NCBI RefSeq assembly: GCF_026427355.1
Contig: NZ_CP102664.1
Coordinates: 3,165,501 to 3,229,500 of the forward strand
Direction: 5' to 3'
Source of the DNA: Sphingobium sp. JS3065
Lineage (GTDB): Bacteria > Pseudomonadota > Alphaproteobacteria > Sphingomonadales > Sphingomonadaceae
Length of the DNA: 64,000 nucleotides
Shown: positions 17,898 to 27,301 of the stretch, piece after piece
Position numbering within the stretch: the stretch's first letter is position 1
How the letters are laid out: each line of letters begins with the position of its first letter
The notes under the pieces: generated by a model
Database searches by the model: none
What the model was told of the DNA's origin: nothing
What the model saw: only the letters and a program-made list of their open reading frames with translations
Program-made: the position numbers and the translations under genes

Positions 17898-18542
17898 TTA
17901 GTAGCGCCAGGAGATGCCGAGCGAGAGCTTGTTGTTGTCGACGCGAATGCCGTTCGTGTCGAGATCGCGATTGAGGCCGGCGCTGCCGTAGTCCTCGATC
18001 AGATACTCAACCCGGATCGAGGTCTGAGTGCCGATGCGCGTTTCGAGGCCTGCGCCATAAACGAGTGCGTCCTGGGTGTCCTTCGCGGTGAAGGCATCCA
18101 CGCCGTCGTCATAGCTCAGCTTGAACTTGGTCGACTGCCAGCCGCCCTTGGCATAAAGGCCGGTGCTGTCGGCGAGCATGAAGCCAAGGCGAGCGCTCGC
18201 ACCGAAGGACTCACGGGCGCGGACCTTGCCGCTGATGCTATCGGTGCCGTCGTCCAGGCTCACCGACGCGCTCGCGCCCGAATAGTTGGCATTCGCCTCA
18301 ACGCCGAAGAAGACATTGTTCGTCAGGGCATAATCATAGCCGACATAGAGGCCGCCACCGACGCCATTCGCGCTGATGCCGTCCAGGTCGAGGTCAGCAA
18401 AGCCGAGGTCGGTGCCTTCGGCCTTTACTTCATATGCATCACGGCTGATTTGCGCGCCGATATACGGGCCAGAAAAGGTTTCTGCGTGAGCGGAAGTGGC
18501 ACCGGCGACGACGGCCAGCGCAGCGATTGCAAGCTTGTTCAA
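17898..18542 (-). CDS. Outer-membrane beta-barrel protein (OmpA/OmpW-like porin family)
   Basis: 214 residues from a TTG start preceded by AAGGGGGAT, a strong ribosome-binding site; a longer upstream frame lacks one and would bury the signal peptide. Residues 1-20 (NKLAIAALAVVAGATSAHA) form a Sec signal peptide with an AxA site. The rest alternates amphipathic strands rich in Gly and aromatics and ends in ISWRY, the C-terminal aromatic signature recognised by the BAM complex. The small eight-stranded barrel size fits the Opa/OmpA-like opacity group. It has its own terminator and is probably a stable surface protein. Confidence 0.8.
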   Translation of the reverse strand: MNKLAIAALAVVAGATSAHAETFSGPYIGAQISRDAYEVKAEGTDLGFADLDLDGISANGVGGGLYVGYDYALTNNVFFGVEANANYSGASASVSLDDGTDSISGKVRARESFGASARLGFMLADSTGLYAKGGWQSTKFKLSYDDGVDAFTAKDTQDALVYGAGLETRIGTQTSIRVEYLIEDYGSAGLNRDLDTNGIRVDNNKLSLGISWRY

Positions 18543-18737
18543 TTGATCCCCCTTGGGTTGTTCGCGAAATCTTATCGTTACGGTCGCGACCCGAGCGGGC
18601 ATCTAGAAGTCGCTCAAGAACGCGTCAACCCTCTGAATCTTTGCCTGAATGTTGGGAGCCGACGCCCAGCCAATAGGATATGCTGGTATCAATTGCGCGA
18701 ACGTAGCTGCGCCTGTTCGGCGATGATCTCGTCCATA

Positions 18738-18926
18738 TCAGCCACCGACAACGATGGCCCGATCGACCATAGCGATCCGAAGCGCTTCAATATCGGTCGG
18801 GGTGACGATCGACAGGAGCTTGAGAAGAAGGCCGTCTGCGTTTTTCTCAACGAGTAGTTTCGTGCCGGGCGCCAACGCTTTTGATCGCGGATGGACTGGA
18901 TAAGTCCCTGCGTTTCTTAAGTGCAT
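18738..18926 (-). pseudogene. Possible AbrB/VapB-type antitoxin remnant
   Basis: A 62-codon frame whose central part (LAPGTKLLVEKNADGLLLKLL) resembles the second half of an AbrB-type swapped-hairpin domain. The conserved first half is not present and no toxin gene follows. It could be coincidence. The remaining intergenic sequence between 18603 and 18993 shows nothing else I can support. Confidence 0.25.
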
Positions 18927-18993
18927 TTTAACGAGAACGCGCTCTATCCACAGCTCGTCGTCAGCTATACATCGCTAAACACCACAGGGGTTT

Positions 18994-20373
18994 ATGTCGC
19001 TAAGCCAATTTTACACTCGCTACCAGCCAGTCCTAGACTTCCTGATAGAAGGGGACCCGGCGAGTTCCAAATCTCTTAAGATTGTCGATGAGCCGGGCGG
19101 CCAGGCCGCCGTCGATCGCTTGGCTGCGTCAGAGGATTTTCAAATCTTGGCATCTCAGCTCTTGGCGGCCAACCCGTTCGCTGCGATGGGACGTCTCACC
19201 GATGAGGTGCGGCATAGTAACTTCCTCGCCTACCTCCTTACACCTTGGCAAACCCATGGATATGGGACCGATGTGCTGTTTGGCCTTTGTCCGGCGTTTC
19301 GAGGCACTGCATCCACCCCTCCGTCTGATCCCAAGGACATCATCGTACTTCGCGAGCACGTCGGTGACGAGTTCGCAGTTGTCTTCGATCAGGCCATAGC
19401 GTCGAGAGACCGTCCCGGACGGCCCGATGTCATTGTGTATGACCCCATTCTTCGCCGTCTTGCGATCATCGAACTGAAGATTGGTTCAGCTGAGGGACCG
19501 GCTCAGAGGAGGCGCTATCGTCAGTGGGCCACAGAGTTCTTTGCTAAATACTACTCCGAGGGCCCCAGCTGGCAGTGCAACTTCGTCTTCCTTGCGAAGG
19601 ACGCTGACGCCGCAACGAGGGTGGCGGAGGGGATGATGAGCGCGCGGCCGTTCGAAATTCCTACTGGCGGCGTTTTCCAATCGGACATCCACGAAGATAG
19701 CGTGTGGACGATGGCCCATTACGGTCATGTCACGCAGGTTCTCTCCTCCGTCATCGATCGATCCCCTCCGCGGGCTGGGGACCAGCTGGTCAAGGATTAC
19801 CTTGCCTTCCTCGGCGAGCACGTTTGCCCGTCGCAAGGGCTCTTCAGTCCCATCGTCCAGAAGCTCGTAGCCGAACACCAGACAGCCCTTGACGCCGTGA
19901 GGCAGGAGCGTCGGAAACTTCGCCAGGAAGTGATCACGGCGCTTCAGCCGGCGTTTGAGGATCTCGGCCTACAGATTACCGAGATGAACAACGGTCATTT
20001 CACTGGCAACCCGTACAATGCAGTATCGCTAAGCTATGTCCGTAGCGACGATGGCGATCTAGTCGGCTGGGGCGCTGATGCAACGGAACTGACGTGGCAA
20101 TTTTCTGTCTTCGTGAAGGGAAGCGGAACTGCACTCTGTGCCGAACTTGAAAAAGCAGATGTGACCAGGCGCGGGACGTGGTCCGAGCGGTTTAGATACA
20201 AGGCGCAGCGAGAATCCGCGGGCAAGCGTGTCTTGACGATCAAACTGCCCATGCCGATCCAGCAAAAGCCTTATCCCCTGACGCGCGCCAACCTCCCGTT
20301 CTTGGTCGAACATCTCCGCATGAGACTACGGACAAAGGCAAAGCTGCACATCGATCAGGCCCGCCTCGGATGA
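18994..20373 (+). CDS. PD-(D/E)XK nuclease-superfamily protein (PDDEXK_4 type)
   Basis: 459 residues. Glu71 and His74 in DEVRHSNFLAYLL, then GRPDVIVYD (Asp145) and IIELKIG (Glu160, Lys162), match the PDDEXK_4 family, a group often encoded in accessory and defence loci. The C-terminal 150 residues form an uncharacterised domain with strand-rich segments (WQFSVFVKGSG). No partner gene is adjacent on the same strand. A nuclease role is inferred from the complete active-site set; the target is unknown. Confidence 0.65.
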   Translation: MSLSQFYTRYQPVLDFLIEGDPASSKSLKIVDEPGGQAAVDRLAASEDFQILASQLLAANPFAAMGRLTDEVRHSNFLAYLLTPWQTHGYGTDVLFGLCPAFRGTASTPPSDPKDIIVLREHVGDEFAVVFDQAIASRDRPGRPDVIVYDPILRRLAIIELKIGSAEGPAQRRRYRQWATEFFAKYYSEGPSWQCNFVFLAKDADAATRVAEGMMSARPFEIPTGGVFQSDIHEDSVWTMAHYGHVTQVLSSVIDRSPPRAGDQLVKDYLAFLGEHVCPSQGLFSPIVQKLVAEHQTALDAVRQERRKLRQEVITALQPAFEDLGLQITEMNNGHFTGNPYNAVSLSYVRSDDGDLVGWGADATELTWQFSVFVKGSGTALCAELEKADVTRRGTWSERFRYKAQRESAGKRVLTIKLPMPIQQKPYPLTRANLPFLVEHLRMRLRTKAKLHIDQARLG

Positions 20374-20839
20374 GCTGCCTGGTTGGATGTATAAGAAGGA
20401 AGCTGCTGATAGTGGCAACTACGGCCGGTCACTTGGCATCGAGCGTTTCCAAATCGCGCATGCTCGCCCTTGAGACCGGCAGCCGAAAGTCCTGGTTGCA
20501 AGTCCACGAGCCGGAACGCGCCAGTTTCAGTCGGTCCACCAGCCATATGCTTTTCCCAAAACCTCCGTTGGGGAGTTTCAAGCGCTTATAGGTCTGGAGG
20601 ACGGATCGTTACATGTTCACGGCACTTGGTTTGGGCGCGTCACTGCGCCGAAGGGGCCAACATTCCAGACGTTATCAGCTCTTGTGGAATGAATGAAAGG
20701 GATGGACCCTCGATTTCGGGTTCATGTTAGGGACCTCCCGAGCGTTGATGCAGCAGGGCTACTAAGATGCTTGCGGATCACAACAGCATTGCTTAGTTCT
20801 CATTCCGTTTTCAGTAGAATAACCCTGAGTTGAGGTAAC
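20374..20839 (+). other. Gene-poor stretch with a possible decayed coding remnant
   Basis: No intact gene is evident. One frame from 20474 to the stop at 20692 reads protein-like (FPKTSVGEFQALIGLEDG, then LHVHGTWFGRVTAPKGP) but has no usable start codon, so it may be the 3' end of a truncated gene. A chance open frame is equally possible. Confidence 0.25.
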
Positions 20840-21682
20840 ATGCAGACGCGTTTGATCCACGTCGTTTCAGACGAAGCAAAGACCGACTGGTCCAAATTGA
20901 TGCATGATTCATTCGCGGCCTCGCACATGGTAGCTAAAGGTATTGGCTCGCTCGCGAAGGATGCTGGCTGGGACAAAATATCAGAAAGCAAAGTTGGTAA
21001 GGCTTTCGGGAATTTCCGGAATGCCTTTGCAGAAGGTCGCAGGGCTCAGGGGGAATTAATCGCTGCTGCCAGTACCACTACTCTGCGATCAGCCAAATCA
21101 CTTTTCAAAAAGAGTGCGGCAGGATCTGTTGAGATTGAAAATGTGTCGTTGGATTTTGCTGAAAAATACTTTTCAAAGAGTGGCAGAAAGCTTCTGCCAG
21201 GATACATATATGCGCAGCATCCATTGAGAGAAGACGATTTTTTTATCGCAGATGCTCTTCATACCGAAATTTTAAAGGAGCAGAGAGCCCAGATAATTAG
21301 ATATTTTCGAAGCTCGGTTGCTCTAAAATTTATATCAATTGAAATCTATAGTCATAATACCGGGAATTTTTACACTTCGAGTGGCTGGGGCAAAGCTTCA
21401 GGATCCGCGTCTCGGGAGTTTGATACTCAAAACAGGCGATGGTTCGCTGCGACATACAATGAACCGGCGCGAGAGCCTTTGGTCGAAAATACAGATCTCT
21501 TTTGGATGCCCTATTTCGACGAAATAGCTGCAGCTATAGAGGGCGGAAAATCGGGAACTATTGAGACAATCACTACTATTAACACTTCGTTTGGAATAGC
21601 GGCATCAGCAGCTGATGCAGCTAATATCAAATCAGATTGGTTATCACAGCAGAATTTCATTGTTAAAGCAGAGTACGATTGA
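20840..21682 (+). CDS. Unknown protein in low-GC DNA
   Basis: 280 residues, not recognised. Residues 20-110 are helical and rich in Ala, Lys and Ser; the second half has aromatic segments (FYTSSGWGKASG, WFAATYNEP). There is no signal peptide or membrane segment. The codons use A and T far more than the flanking genes (for example runs of AAATTTATATC-type codons), which points to recent horizontal acquisition. No promoter or partner is evident; GTTGAGGTAAC lies just before the start. Confidence 0.6.
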   Translation: MQTRLIHVVSDEAKTDWSKLMHDSFAASHMVAKGIGSLAKDAGWDKISESKVGKAFGNFRNAFAEGRRAQGELIAAASTTTLRSAKSLFKKSAAGSVEIENVSLDFAEKYFSKSGRKLLPGYIYAQHPLREDDFFIADALHTEILKEQRAQIIRYFRSSVALKFISIEIYSHNTGNFYTSSGWGKASGSASREFDTQNRRWFAATYNEPAREPLVENTDLFWMPYFDEIAAAIEGGKSGTIETITTINTSFGIAASAADAANIKSDWLSQQNFIVKAEYD

Positions 21683-21895
21683 ACCGCATTCTAAAATTTG
21701 TGAAAATCGGCTACCGCTAAAAGTGCTCATAGGTGTTTAATCACCGCCTCTCGCGGATCGGACTGACGTGAACGAATCTTGCTCTCCGCCCACAGCTTGC
21801 GCTGGTTCACCCGAAAGCTGCCATCCCGTAATCGGCCATATAGCGGCCATGGTGGGTGGGAGGCTCAATGAGCCGTCAGAATTGATAATTGGAAA

Positions 21896-23419
21896 TTAAT
21901 GGAAATCGTGACTGCGGATTGGCACCATGTCTTCTCGATTGTCTTTGATGTGAAAGGGCGGTGACGCGAGCGTGCGCCCGTCCCGTAGCCTTGGATCGCG
22001 TGGATCTGGCCCACCGCCATGGCTCGCGCCGTCACCGCGACCGGGCATAACCGTAAAGTCTTTCTTGCCGATCGACCGCAGCATGTCATCATGATCGATG
22101 ATCCGATCGCAGATGACATGGATGACCTCGCCTTCCTTCTGTAGCCGCCCCCGTATAGCGATCATGGATGCGGACATCACTTGCCGGCGATAAATCTCGA
22201 ACTTGTTCGGCCAGAGGATGCCGTTGGCAACGCCGGTCTCGTCTTCGATGGTCACGAACAGCACGCCCTTGGCTGACCCGGGCCGCTGCCGCACGAGGAT
22301 GACGCCAGCTACCTCGACATTGCGCCCGTCCCGGATGGCGCGAAGGTCGGCGCAGCGCACGACCTGCATCCGGTCGAGCTGCGGGCGTAGGAAGCTCAGC
22401 GGATGATCGCGCAGCGACAGCTGGAGCGAGCGATAGTCCTCCACCACTTCGCGCCCTTGCGTCATCGGCTGTAGCGTGACGGGCGCCTCTAGACCTTCGG
22501 GCGAGAATTTCCCCTCCCGCTCGTCGGCGGCGGCAAATAATGGCAGCGGCGCTTCGCCCAGACCCTTGACCTTCCATAGCCCCTGCCGCCGGTCCTGTGC
22601 GATGCAGGAAAAAGCGTCCGCCTCCGCCAGCCGCTCAATCGCGGCGCGCGGCACGCCGGCGCGGCGCCAGACCTCCTCAACGCTCCCGAACGGCGCCGGA
22701 CCGCGCGCGCCGACGATCGCCGCGCCATGGAGATTGGCAAGCCCGCGCACCTGCCGAAAGCCTAGGCGCACCGCTTTGTAGCGGCCTCGCGCCGGTTCCA
22801 GCGTGCAGTCCCAATGGCTGTGGTTGATCGACACTGGCCGCACCTCGACGCCATGTTGCCGGGCATCCCGCACGATCTGCGCCGGGGCATAGAAGCCCAT
22901 GGGTTGGGCATTCAGCAGCGCCGCGCAGAAGACGTCAGGATGATGATGCTTCATCCAGCAGGACGCATAGGCGATCTTGGCGAAGCTTGCCGCATGGCTT
23001 TCGGGAAAGCCGTAGCTGCCGAATCCCTCGATCTGCTTGAAGGTGCGCTCGGCAAAGTCCTTTGGGTAGCCGCGTGATACCATGCCGTTCACCAGCTTGT
23101 CGTAAAAATGGCTGACCCCGCCCGTCAGCTTGAACGTCGCCATGGCGCGGCGCAGCTGGTCGGCCTCGGCGGGGGTGAACCCCGCGCCGACAATCGCCAC
23201 CTTCATCGCCTGCTCCTGGAAGAGCGGCACGCCCAACGTCTTCTTGAGCACGGCCTTCAGCTCCTCCTTGGGATATTCGGGCTGCTCCTTGCCCTCGCGG
23301 CGGCGGAGATAAGGGTGGACCATGTCCCCCTGGATCGGACCCGGACGGACGATCGCGACTTCGATGACGAGATCGTAGAACTCCATCGGCTTGATCCGCG
23401 GCAGCATCGACATCTGGGC
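21896..23419 (-). pseudogene. dnaE2: 3' half of dnaE2 (error-prone polymerase), 5' half deleted
   Basis: Homology starts abruptly at [20 protein letters not shown] and continues through [33 protein letters not shown] and the OB-fold region to the normal C-terminus ([17 protein letters not shown]). About 508 residues remain of a protein usually near 1,080. The missing half holds the PHP domain and the catalytic aspartates of the alpha-subunit-type palm, so polymerase activity is not expected. Its 5' end is joined directly to imuB sequence in another frame, showing a deletion across the imuB-dnaE2 junction. Confidence 0.85.
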
Positions 23420-23426
23420 GGTCACT

Positions 23427-24779
23427 TGTGCCGAGGCCCGCCTCCAGCGTCTGTGCCCGAAGTTCCTCAATCCGCGGCGCGACGAGCATCATCGCCTCGA
23501 TACCAAGCCCAGGGTCGATTCGCTCGATCCGCATGCCGAGCATGCGCTTTAAATGCCGGGCATCGCGTGTGGCGCGGGCGGTGCCAATCGCGACATGCTG
23601 CTCGGTACCATCGACAATCGCGCAGGTGAGATGGGCAGCGCGCAGGCCCATGCCGCGCTCCTGCAGCAGGACCACCAGATCGTTGACCAGATCACCGATG
23701 ACCTGCGTGATGGCCTCGGCGGTGCCGATGGGTTCGAGCAGCCGCCGCTCCGCACGCGGCGCTTCGAACGGTACGACGGGAACGATCGGCTCGGCGACCA
23801 GTCCACGCGCTTGGTCCAGTCGACGGACGGTCGCCAGGCCCATGCGACGGGCCAGGGGGCCGCGCGGCATGGGATAAAGATCGGCGATCCGTTCAAGGCC
23901 GAAGCGCGCCGCCGACAGCAGCGCCTCGGGTTCCAGCCGCAATGCCGCTAGCGGCAGATCGGCGATCGCCTGGGTCTCTGTGCCGGGCGGTAGCAGGGTG
24001 ATGGCCTTGCCGCCATAGCGCGCCAGCGCATGGGCGGCGCCAGGCGTACCGGCGATGGCGATGCTGCCGGTAAAGCCCAGCCGCTCCAGAAAACGTAGCA
24101 GCCGTCGGCAGAAGCGCGCCTCGCCTCCGAAGAGGTGGGTGGTGCCGGTGAGATCCAGCCACATTCCGTCGTTGCCTGACGGGCAGGCTGTCGGCGTCCA
24201 ATGACCGACCGCGTGGAGGGCCAGGCGCTCGAGCCAGGTCCGATCGGCCTCGGGATCGGCGTCACGCACATCGAGGTCGGTCACCAGCGCGCGGGCGTGC
24301 GCGGCCGCCATGCCGGGACGCAGGCCAAGCTTAAGTGCCACCGGGCAGGCGGCGGTCACCACCTCACGCTGCCCTGTCCGCGCGATCAGAATTGTCGGCT
24401 GCCCCCATAGGGTCGTCCATGTGACAGCGGGGGCAGACCGGGTGCTGGTGCCGCCTTCATCAGCTGGCATAGCTTTGAAAGGATGCTCCGCCGACTCGCT
24501 GCGGCGGCCCATTTCGCGCATGGTGGGGCGCTGGTGCGCGGGCAATGCGTCGATTACGCTCTGGCTTGGACGCTTCGCATCATCACGCGCCCAGCGTGCG
24601 CCGGGCCGCCAGTGACCGCCGCGCGGCACTGAACAGGCGCCTGGATTGTCATCGACCGGCTCGGCCAAACGGGCGCGGATCGACAGGCCAGCGGGCTCAG
24701 GCCGCTTGGCTGGCCGCTCCAGCTGCCGCAGACGCTCTATGGGAAGCTGCGGCAGGTAGAGCGAGGCGACCCTGATCAT
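23427..24779 (-). pseudogene. imuB: 5' part of imuB (Y-family-like protein), 3' end deleted
   Basis: Starts MIRVASLYLPQLPIERLRQL, the usual ImuB N-terminus, and continues through the Y-family-like region (WTTLWGQPTILIA; LFGGEARFCRRLLRF; ALARYGGKAITLLP) to about [13 protein letters not shown]. There the sequence switches to dnaE2 and the frame runs on as an out-of-frame read-through to 22935. The lost C-terminal part normally contains the beta-clamp and partner-binding region. The imuA overlap at its start is longer (83 bases) than usual. The product is unlikely to support mutagenesis. Confidence 0.8.
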
Positions 24780-25476
24780 CGCACGCGTCCAGTTCGAGGG
24801 AGAAGGGATTGCCGTTTCGCTGACGGACGAGCTCGACCGACCAACGCGCGTGCCCGACCCCGGGATGGGGAAGACGCGCGGAGGGCACGCAGCCGATGCG
24901 CCAGCGGGTCATTGCAGAGGAAAGCCCGCTTAACGGGCAGCGATCGCGGACACGATGGCGGCGGTAGAGCAGAACCGGGGTCTTGCCGTCAGAGGCGGCA
25001 AGCTGCAGCCGACGGGTCGCGGTCTGATCAGCTGATTTGACCTCCGCAATGACGCAGGCAAGCGAGCCGTCGCGCACGGCATCCTCGGTCATGGCGAGGA
25101 CGGCGCTGTCGCTCGTGCCCTGCGCATAGAGAACCCGCTCGGGTCTTAGCCCTATCTGCTCCAGCCCCGGCGCATAGAGGTCGAACTTTGTGAGCGCCCA
25201 AAATACGGTAAATCCGGCCTGTGCTGCAAAGCGGGCGGCAATGCCGGCCGCGAACAGCGTCGCGGCAGCGTCATCGCTGAGGCTCGCAGACGCGGCGGCA
25301 ATCTCATGCAAGGCCGCGCCGTCCAACCCACGATCGGCTAGGCGCTGGTCGATCGCGTCGATGCCGAAGGGCAGGGCAGGCCCCCGCGCGGCGCGCGCCT
25401 GCGTGAGTTCCGCCAGTAGGGCGGCAAGAGGAGTGGTGGCGCGGGGCCGGTCAGATGTGGAAGCGGGGCAAATCAT
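24697..25476 (-). CDS. imuA: ImuA, RecA-like mutasome protein
   Basis: 259 residues. It matches the alphaproteobacterial ImuA type: a FGIDAIDQRLADRGLDGAALHEIA segment near residue 40, then VFWALTKFDLYAPGLEQIGL and VIAEVKSADQTATRRLQLAAS, a degenerate RecA-like core without Walker A. It works with ImuB and DnaE2 in SOS-induced translesion synthesis, but both partners here are truncated, so it is probably without function. It is transcribed from a promoter with a LexA box 21 bases upstream. The C-terminal Ala-rich extension overlapping imuB looks non-conserved. Confidence 0.85.
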   Translation of the reverse strand: MICPASTSDRPRATTPLAALLAELTQARAARGPALPFGIDAIDQRLADRGLDGAALHEIAAASASLSDDAAATLFAAGIAARFAAQAGFTVFWALTKFDLYAPGLEQIGLRPERVLYAQGTSDSAVLAMTEDAVRDGSLACVIAEVKSADQTATRRLQLAASDGKTPVLLYRRHRVRDRCPLSGLSSAMTRWRIGCVPSARLPHPGVGHARWSVELVRQRNGNPFSLELDACDDQGRLALPAAASHRASAAAGAASQAA

Positions 25477-25496
25477 GGGAACATATCGACTCAGAT

Positions 25497-25511
25497 GTTC
25501 CCTTTATGTTC
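25497..25511 (-). promoter_or_regulatory. LexA/SOS box upstream of imuA
   Basis: GTTCCCTTTATGTTC is an exact GTTC-N7-GTTC, the direct-repeat LexA site of alphaproteobacteria. It lies 21 bases before the imuA start. Confidence 0.85.
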
Positions 25512-25577
25512 CGTTCGGCCGGGCGATTCGTCAAGCGGGATGAATCGCCATTTTTCCTCCGCCCGTCTTCAGATGGA

Positions 25578-26000
25578 TCAGTCTGCAAGCATTTGCAGAG
25601 TCGCCGGGTCGCGCTCTCCGTTGAACCATCGGTCCAATGCGCCCGCGAACAACGGACATGGCTCCGCCGCCTCGAACAGGGTTAGCGATGAGCGCAGCTT
25701 AATGGCGTCCACGCTACCGAACACGGCGACGGGGTCATCAGTGGCCAGTTGCTGTAGCGCTTCAACACATTCGCGATAGCGCGGGCCAAGCAGGTCGTGA
25801 TCAAGAAAGGCGCGGGCTTCGTCGATCGACGCGATGCCATAATAATGGGCGGTCGGACTTTGCCCCAGGCCGCGCAGCTGCGGGAAAATGTACCACATCC
25901 AGTGCGAGCGCTTGGCGCCAGCCCGGATCTCCGCCAATGCGGTGGCGTAGCTATTTTCCTGCGCCTCGACGAAGCGGGCGAGGGTGGCATCGGTAGTCAT
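25578..26000 (-). CDS. DUF1810 family protein
   Basis: 140 residues, starting MTTDATLARFVEAQ at the ATG that overlaps the upstream SRAP stop (TGATG). RSHWMWYIFPQLRGLGQSP and FLDHDLLGPRYRECVEAL are hallmark segments of DUF1810, a small helical family of calpastatin-like annotation but unknown function. The tight coupling to the SRAP gene suggests co-expression in the DNA-damage neighbourhood. Confidence 0.85.
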   Translation of the reverse strand: MTTDATLARFVEAQENSYATALAEIRAGAKRSHWMWYIFPQLRGLGQSPTAHYYGIASIDEARAFLDHDLLGPRYRECVEALQQLATDDPVAVFGSVDAIKLRSSLTLFEAAEPCPLFAGALDRWFNGERDPATLQMLAD

Positions 26001-26617
26001 CAGAGCAGCGCTCCCTGCGCTGGCGGCGAGCCGTAGACTTGGGTGACGGGCAAACTTCCTTGCGGCAGCCAGCGCAGCACTTGCCCAGCGGGCACGGTCG
26101 GATCGAGCCAGTCGGCCCATTGCTCGCGGGTGAGGGGGATGATCTGCCTATGATGGTAGGGAGCCACGTCCGGTCCCGCGTCCATAGTGAGCATGGTGAA
26201 GGCTTCGCCCAGCGGGCTCTCACGCCATATGCCTGCGATGCAGAACAAGCGATGATCGGCCATGGTGAAAAGCCATTTGTCGAGCCGCTTCTGCTTGGGA
26301 TCGGCGGGATCTGTAAATTCGTAGAAGCCGTCCGCCAGGATGAGGCAGCGATGAGAGGTGAACTCGCGCCCCTCGGAGCGGAAATTATAGACGGGTTTGC
26401 CCTTCGTGCCCGGCCAGCTCCATCGTCGGTTGACCAGCTCCCCTGTACCCCGTTCGCCCTCTACCGATCGGACGATCGGCGCCATGTCGGTCATCTTGAT
26501 GTCCTCACGCGCGGGCACGTTGGGCTTGCCCTCGGGCATCTTGATCTTGATTTTGAGATCCTCGAAATCCTCGGCGATCGAGGCGATGTCGACCTCCAGC
26601 CTATAATCGTTGCACAT
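26000..26617 (-). CDS. SRAP-domain abasic-site crosslinking protein (YedK/HMCES type)
   Basis: About 205 residues. I start it at MCNDYRLEV so that Cys2 becomes the N-terminal catalytic residue after Met removal; a longer upstream frame is rejected. Asn78 in VYNFRSEG, Glu100 in DGFYEF and the PYHHRQII histidines correspond to the SRAP active site that forms a thiazolidine link with abasic sites in single-stranded DNA. It lies in an operon with DUF1810. No clear LexA box was seen directly upstream. Confidence 0.9.
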   Translation of the reverse strand: MCNDYRLEVDIASIAEDFEDLKIKIKMPEGKPNVPAREDIKMTDMAPIVRSVEGERGTGELVNRRWSWPGTKGKPVYNFRSEGREFTSHRCLILADGFYEFTDPADPKQKRLDKWLFTMADHRLFCIAGIWRESPLGEAFTMLTMDAGPDVAPYHHRQIIPLTREQWADWLDPTVPAGQVLRWLPQGSLPVTQVYGSPPAQGALL

Positions 26618-27037
26618 CTCTCCTCCTTCTTGGCGGCGCTTGCTCCCGGTCGTGCGGCAAACCGGGTTGATTGAAGGCTTGGCGCACGCTGGGCGTGAAC
26701 GCGGGACAAGTCCGACCGGTTCATCGCCGTTTCCTGCCAAAGCTGCTGCGAAAGGGTTGCCAACAACGCAGCCATATGGGGGAATGCGCTACGGGGGATC
26801 GTTGATCAGCCCCGAACCTCGCAGCCGGTCACTCTACCGGCTGTGCCATCAACTCCCTTCGCCGGACAGCTTGATCCTGGTTCTCCGGTATATTGGGCTG
26901 ATGGCTCGCTGGTCGGCCTCATTTCTGCTCCGGCGTTTTGCCTCATCTAGGGACGGGGCTGGCGGCGTTGAAGGTTGAAAATTTTCACAGCATGATGTAT
27001 ATGTTTATGCATATACACATGAACAAGAAGGGCGATC
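26618..27037. other. Intergenic region with tRNA-like and promoter-like remnants
   Basis: 420 bases between the minus-strand SRAP gene and plus-strand VapB. The minus strand around 26857-26800 has a D-arm-like segment (CAC-AGCCGGTAGA-GTG), followed by weak arms and a GGGG/CCCC hairpin, but it cannot be folded into a proper tRNA. The plus strand at 26867-26890 (TTCGCCGGA, TTGATCCTG, GTTCTC) closely resembles the sequence before the second SRAP-like gene at 27949-27980, so it may be a decayed copy of that promoter. Confidence 0.35.
26996..27017 (+). promoter_or_regulatory. Inverted repeat operator before vapBC
   Basis: TGTATATG and CATATACA form perfect 8-bp arms around a 6-base spacer, 20 bases before the vapB start. 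VapB antitoxins normally repress their own promoter by binding such sites. Confidence 0.6.
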
Positions 27038-27301
27038 ATGCCGCATCCGCAGTCATATTCAGAGCCTCGTGAAGCCAAGCTCTTCCGTAACAACAAGAGC
27101 CAAGCCGTCCGCATTCCCGCAGACTTCGAGATGCCGGGGGATCGGGTGAACATCTATCGTGATGGGAATCGGCTTATTATCGAGCCGGTGCGCCGCAAGA
27201 ACCTGCTTGAAGTGCTGGCCGGACTAGACCCGCTCGGGCCAGAGGATCAGTTTCCTGATGTGCACGAGACGCTTCTCCCGGCCAAGGAAATCGACCTTTG
27301 A
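27038..27301 (+). CDS. vapB: VapB-type antitoxin
   Basis: 87 residues. EAKLFRNNKSQAVRIPADFEMPG is the N-terminal AbrB-like DNA-binding domain of VapB/MazE-type antitoxins, and the C-terminal half (LLEVLAGLDPLGPEDQFPDV) would wrap the toxin. AAGG lies six bases before the ATG. The stop overlaps the toxin start. A palindrome just upstream is the likely autoregulatory site. Confidence 0.88.
   Translation: MPHPQSYSEPREAKLFRNNKSQAVRIPADFEMPGDRVNIYRDGNRLIIEPVRRKNLLEVLAGLDPLGPEDQFPDVHETLLPAKEIDL

Noticed and set aside
17667..18857. 396-codon plus-strand open frame over the outer-membrane protein gene
   Set aside because: The minus-strand gene has a signal peptide, C-terminal barrel signature, ribosome-binding site and terminator; the plus-strand frame is a shadow.
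22935..24779. Full-length 614-residue ImuB
   Set aside because: The last ~160 codons are an out-of-frame reading of dnaE2 sequence beyond the deletion junction, so only the first ~450 residues are real ImuB.
26800..26860. tRNA gene on the minus strand
   Set aside because: Only a D-arm-like segment is convincing; the anticodon arm would have an 8-base loop and the T arm a 13-base loop, so no functional tRNA can be drawn.
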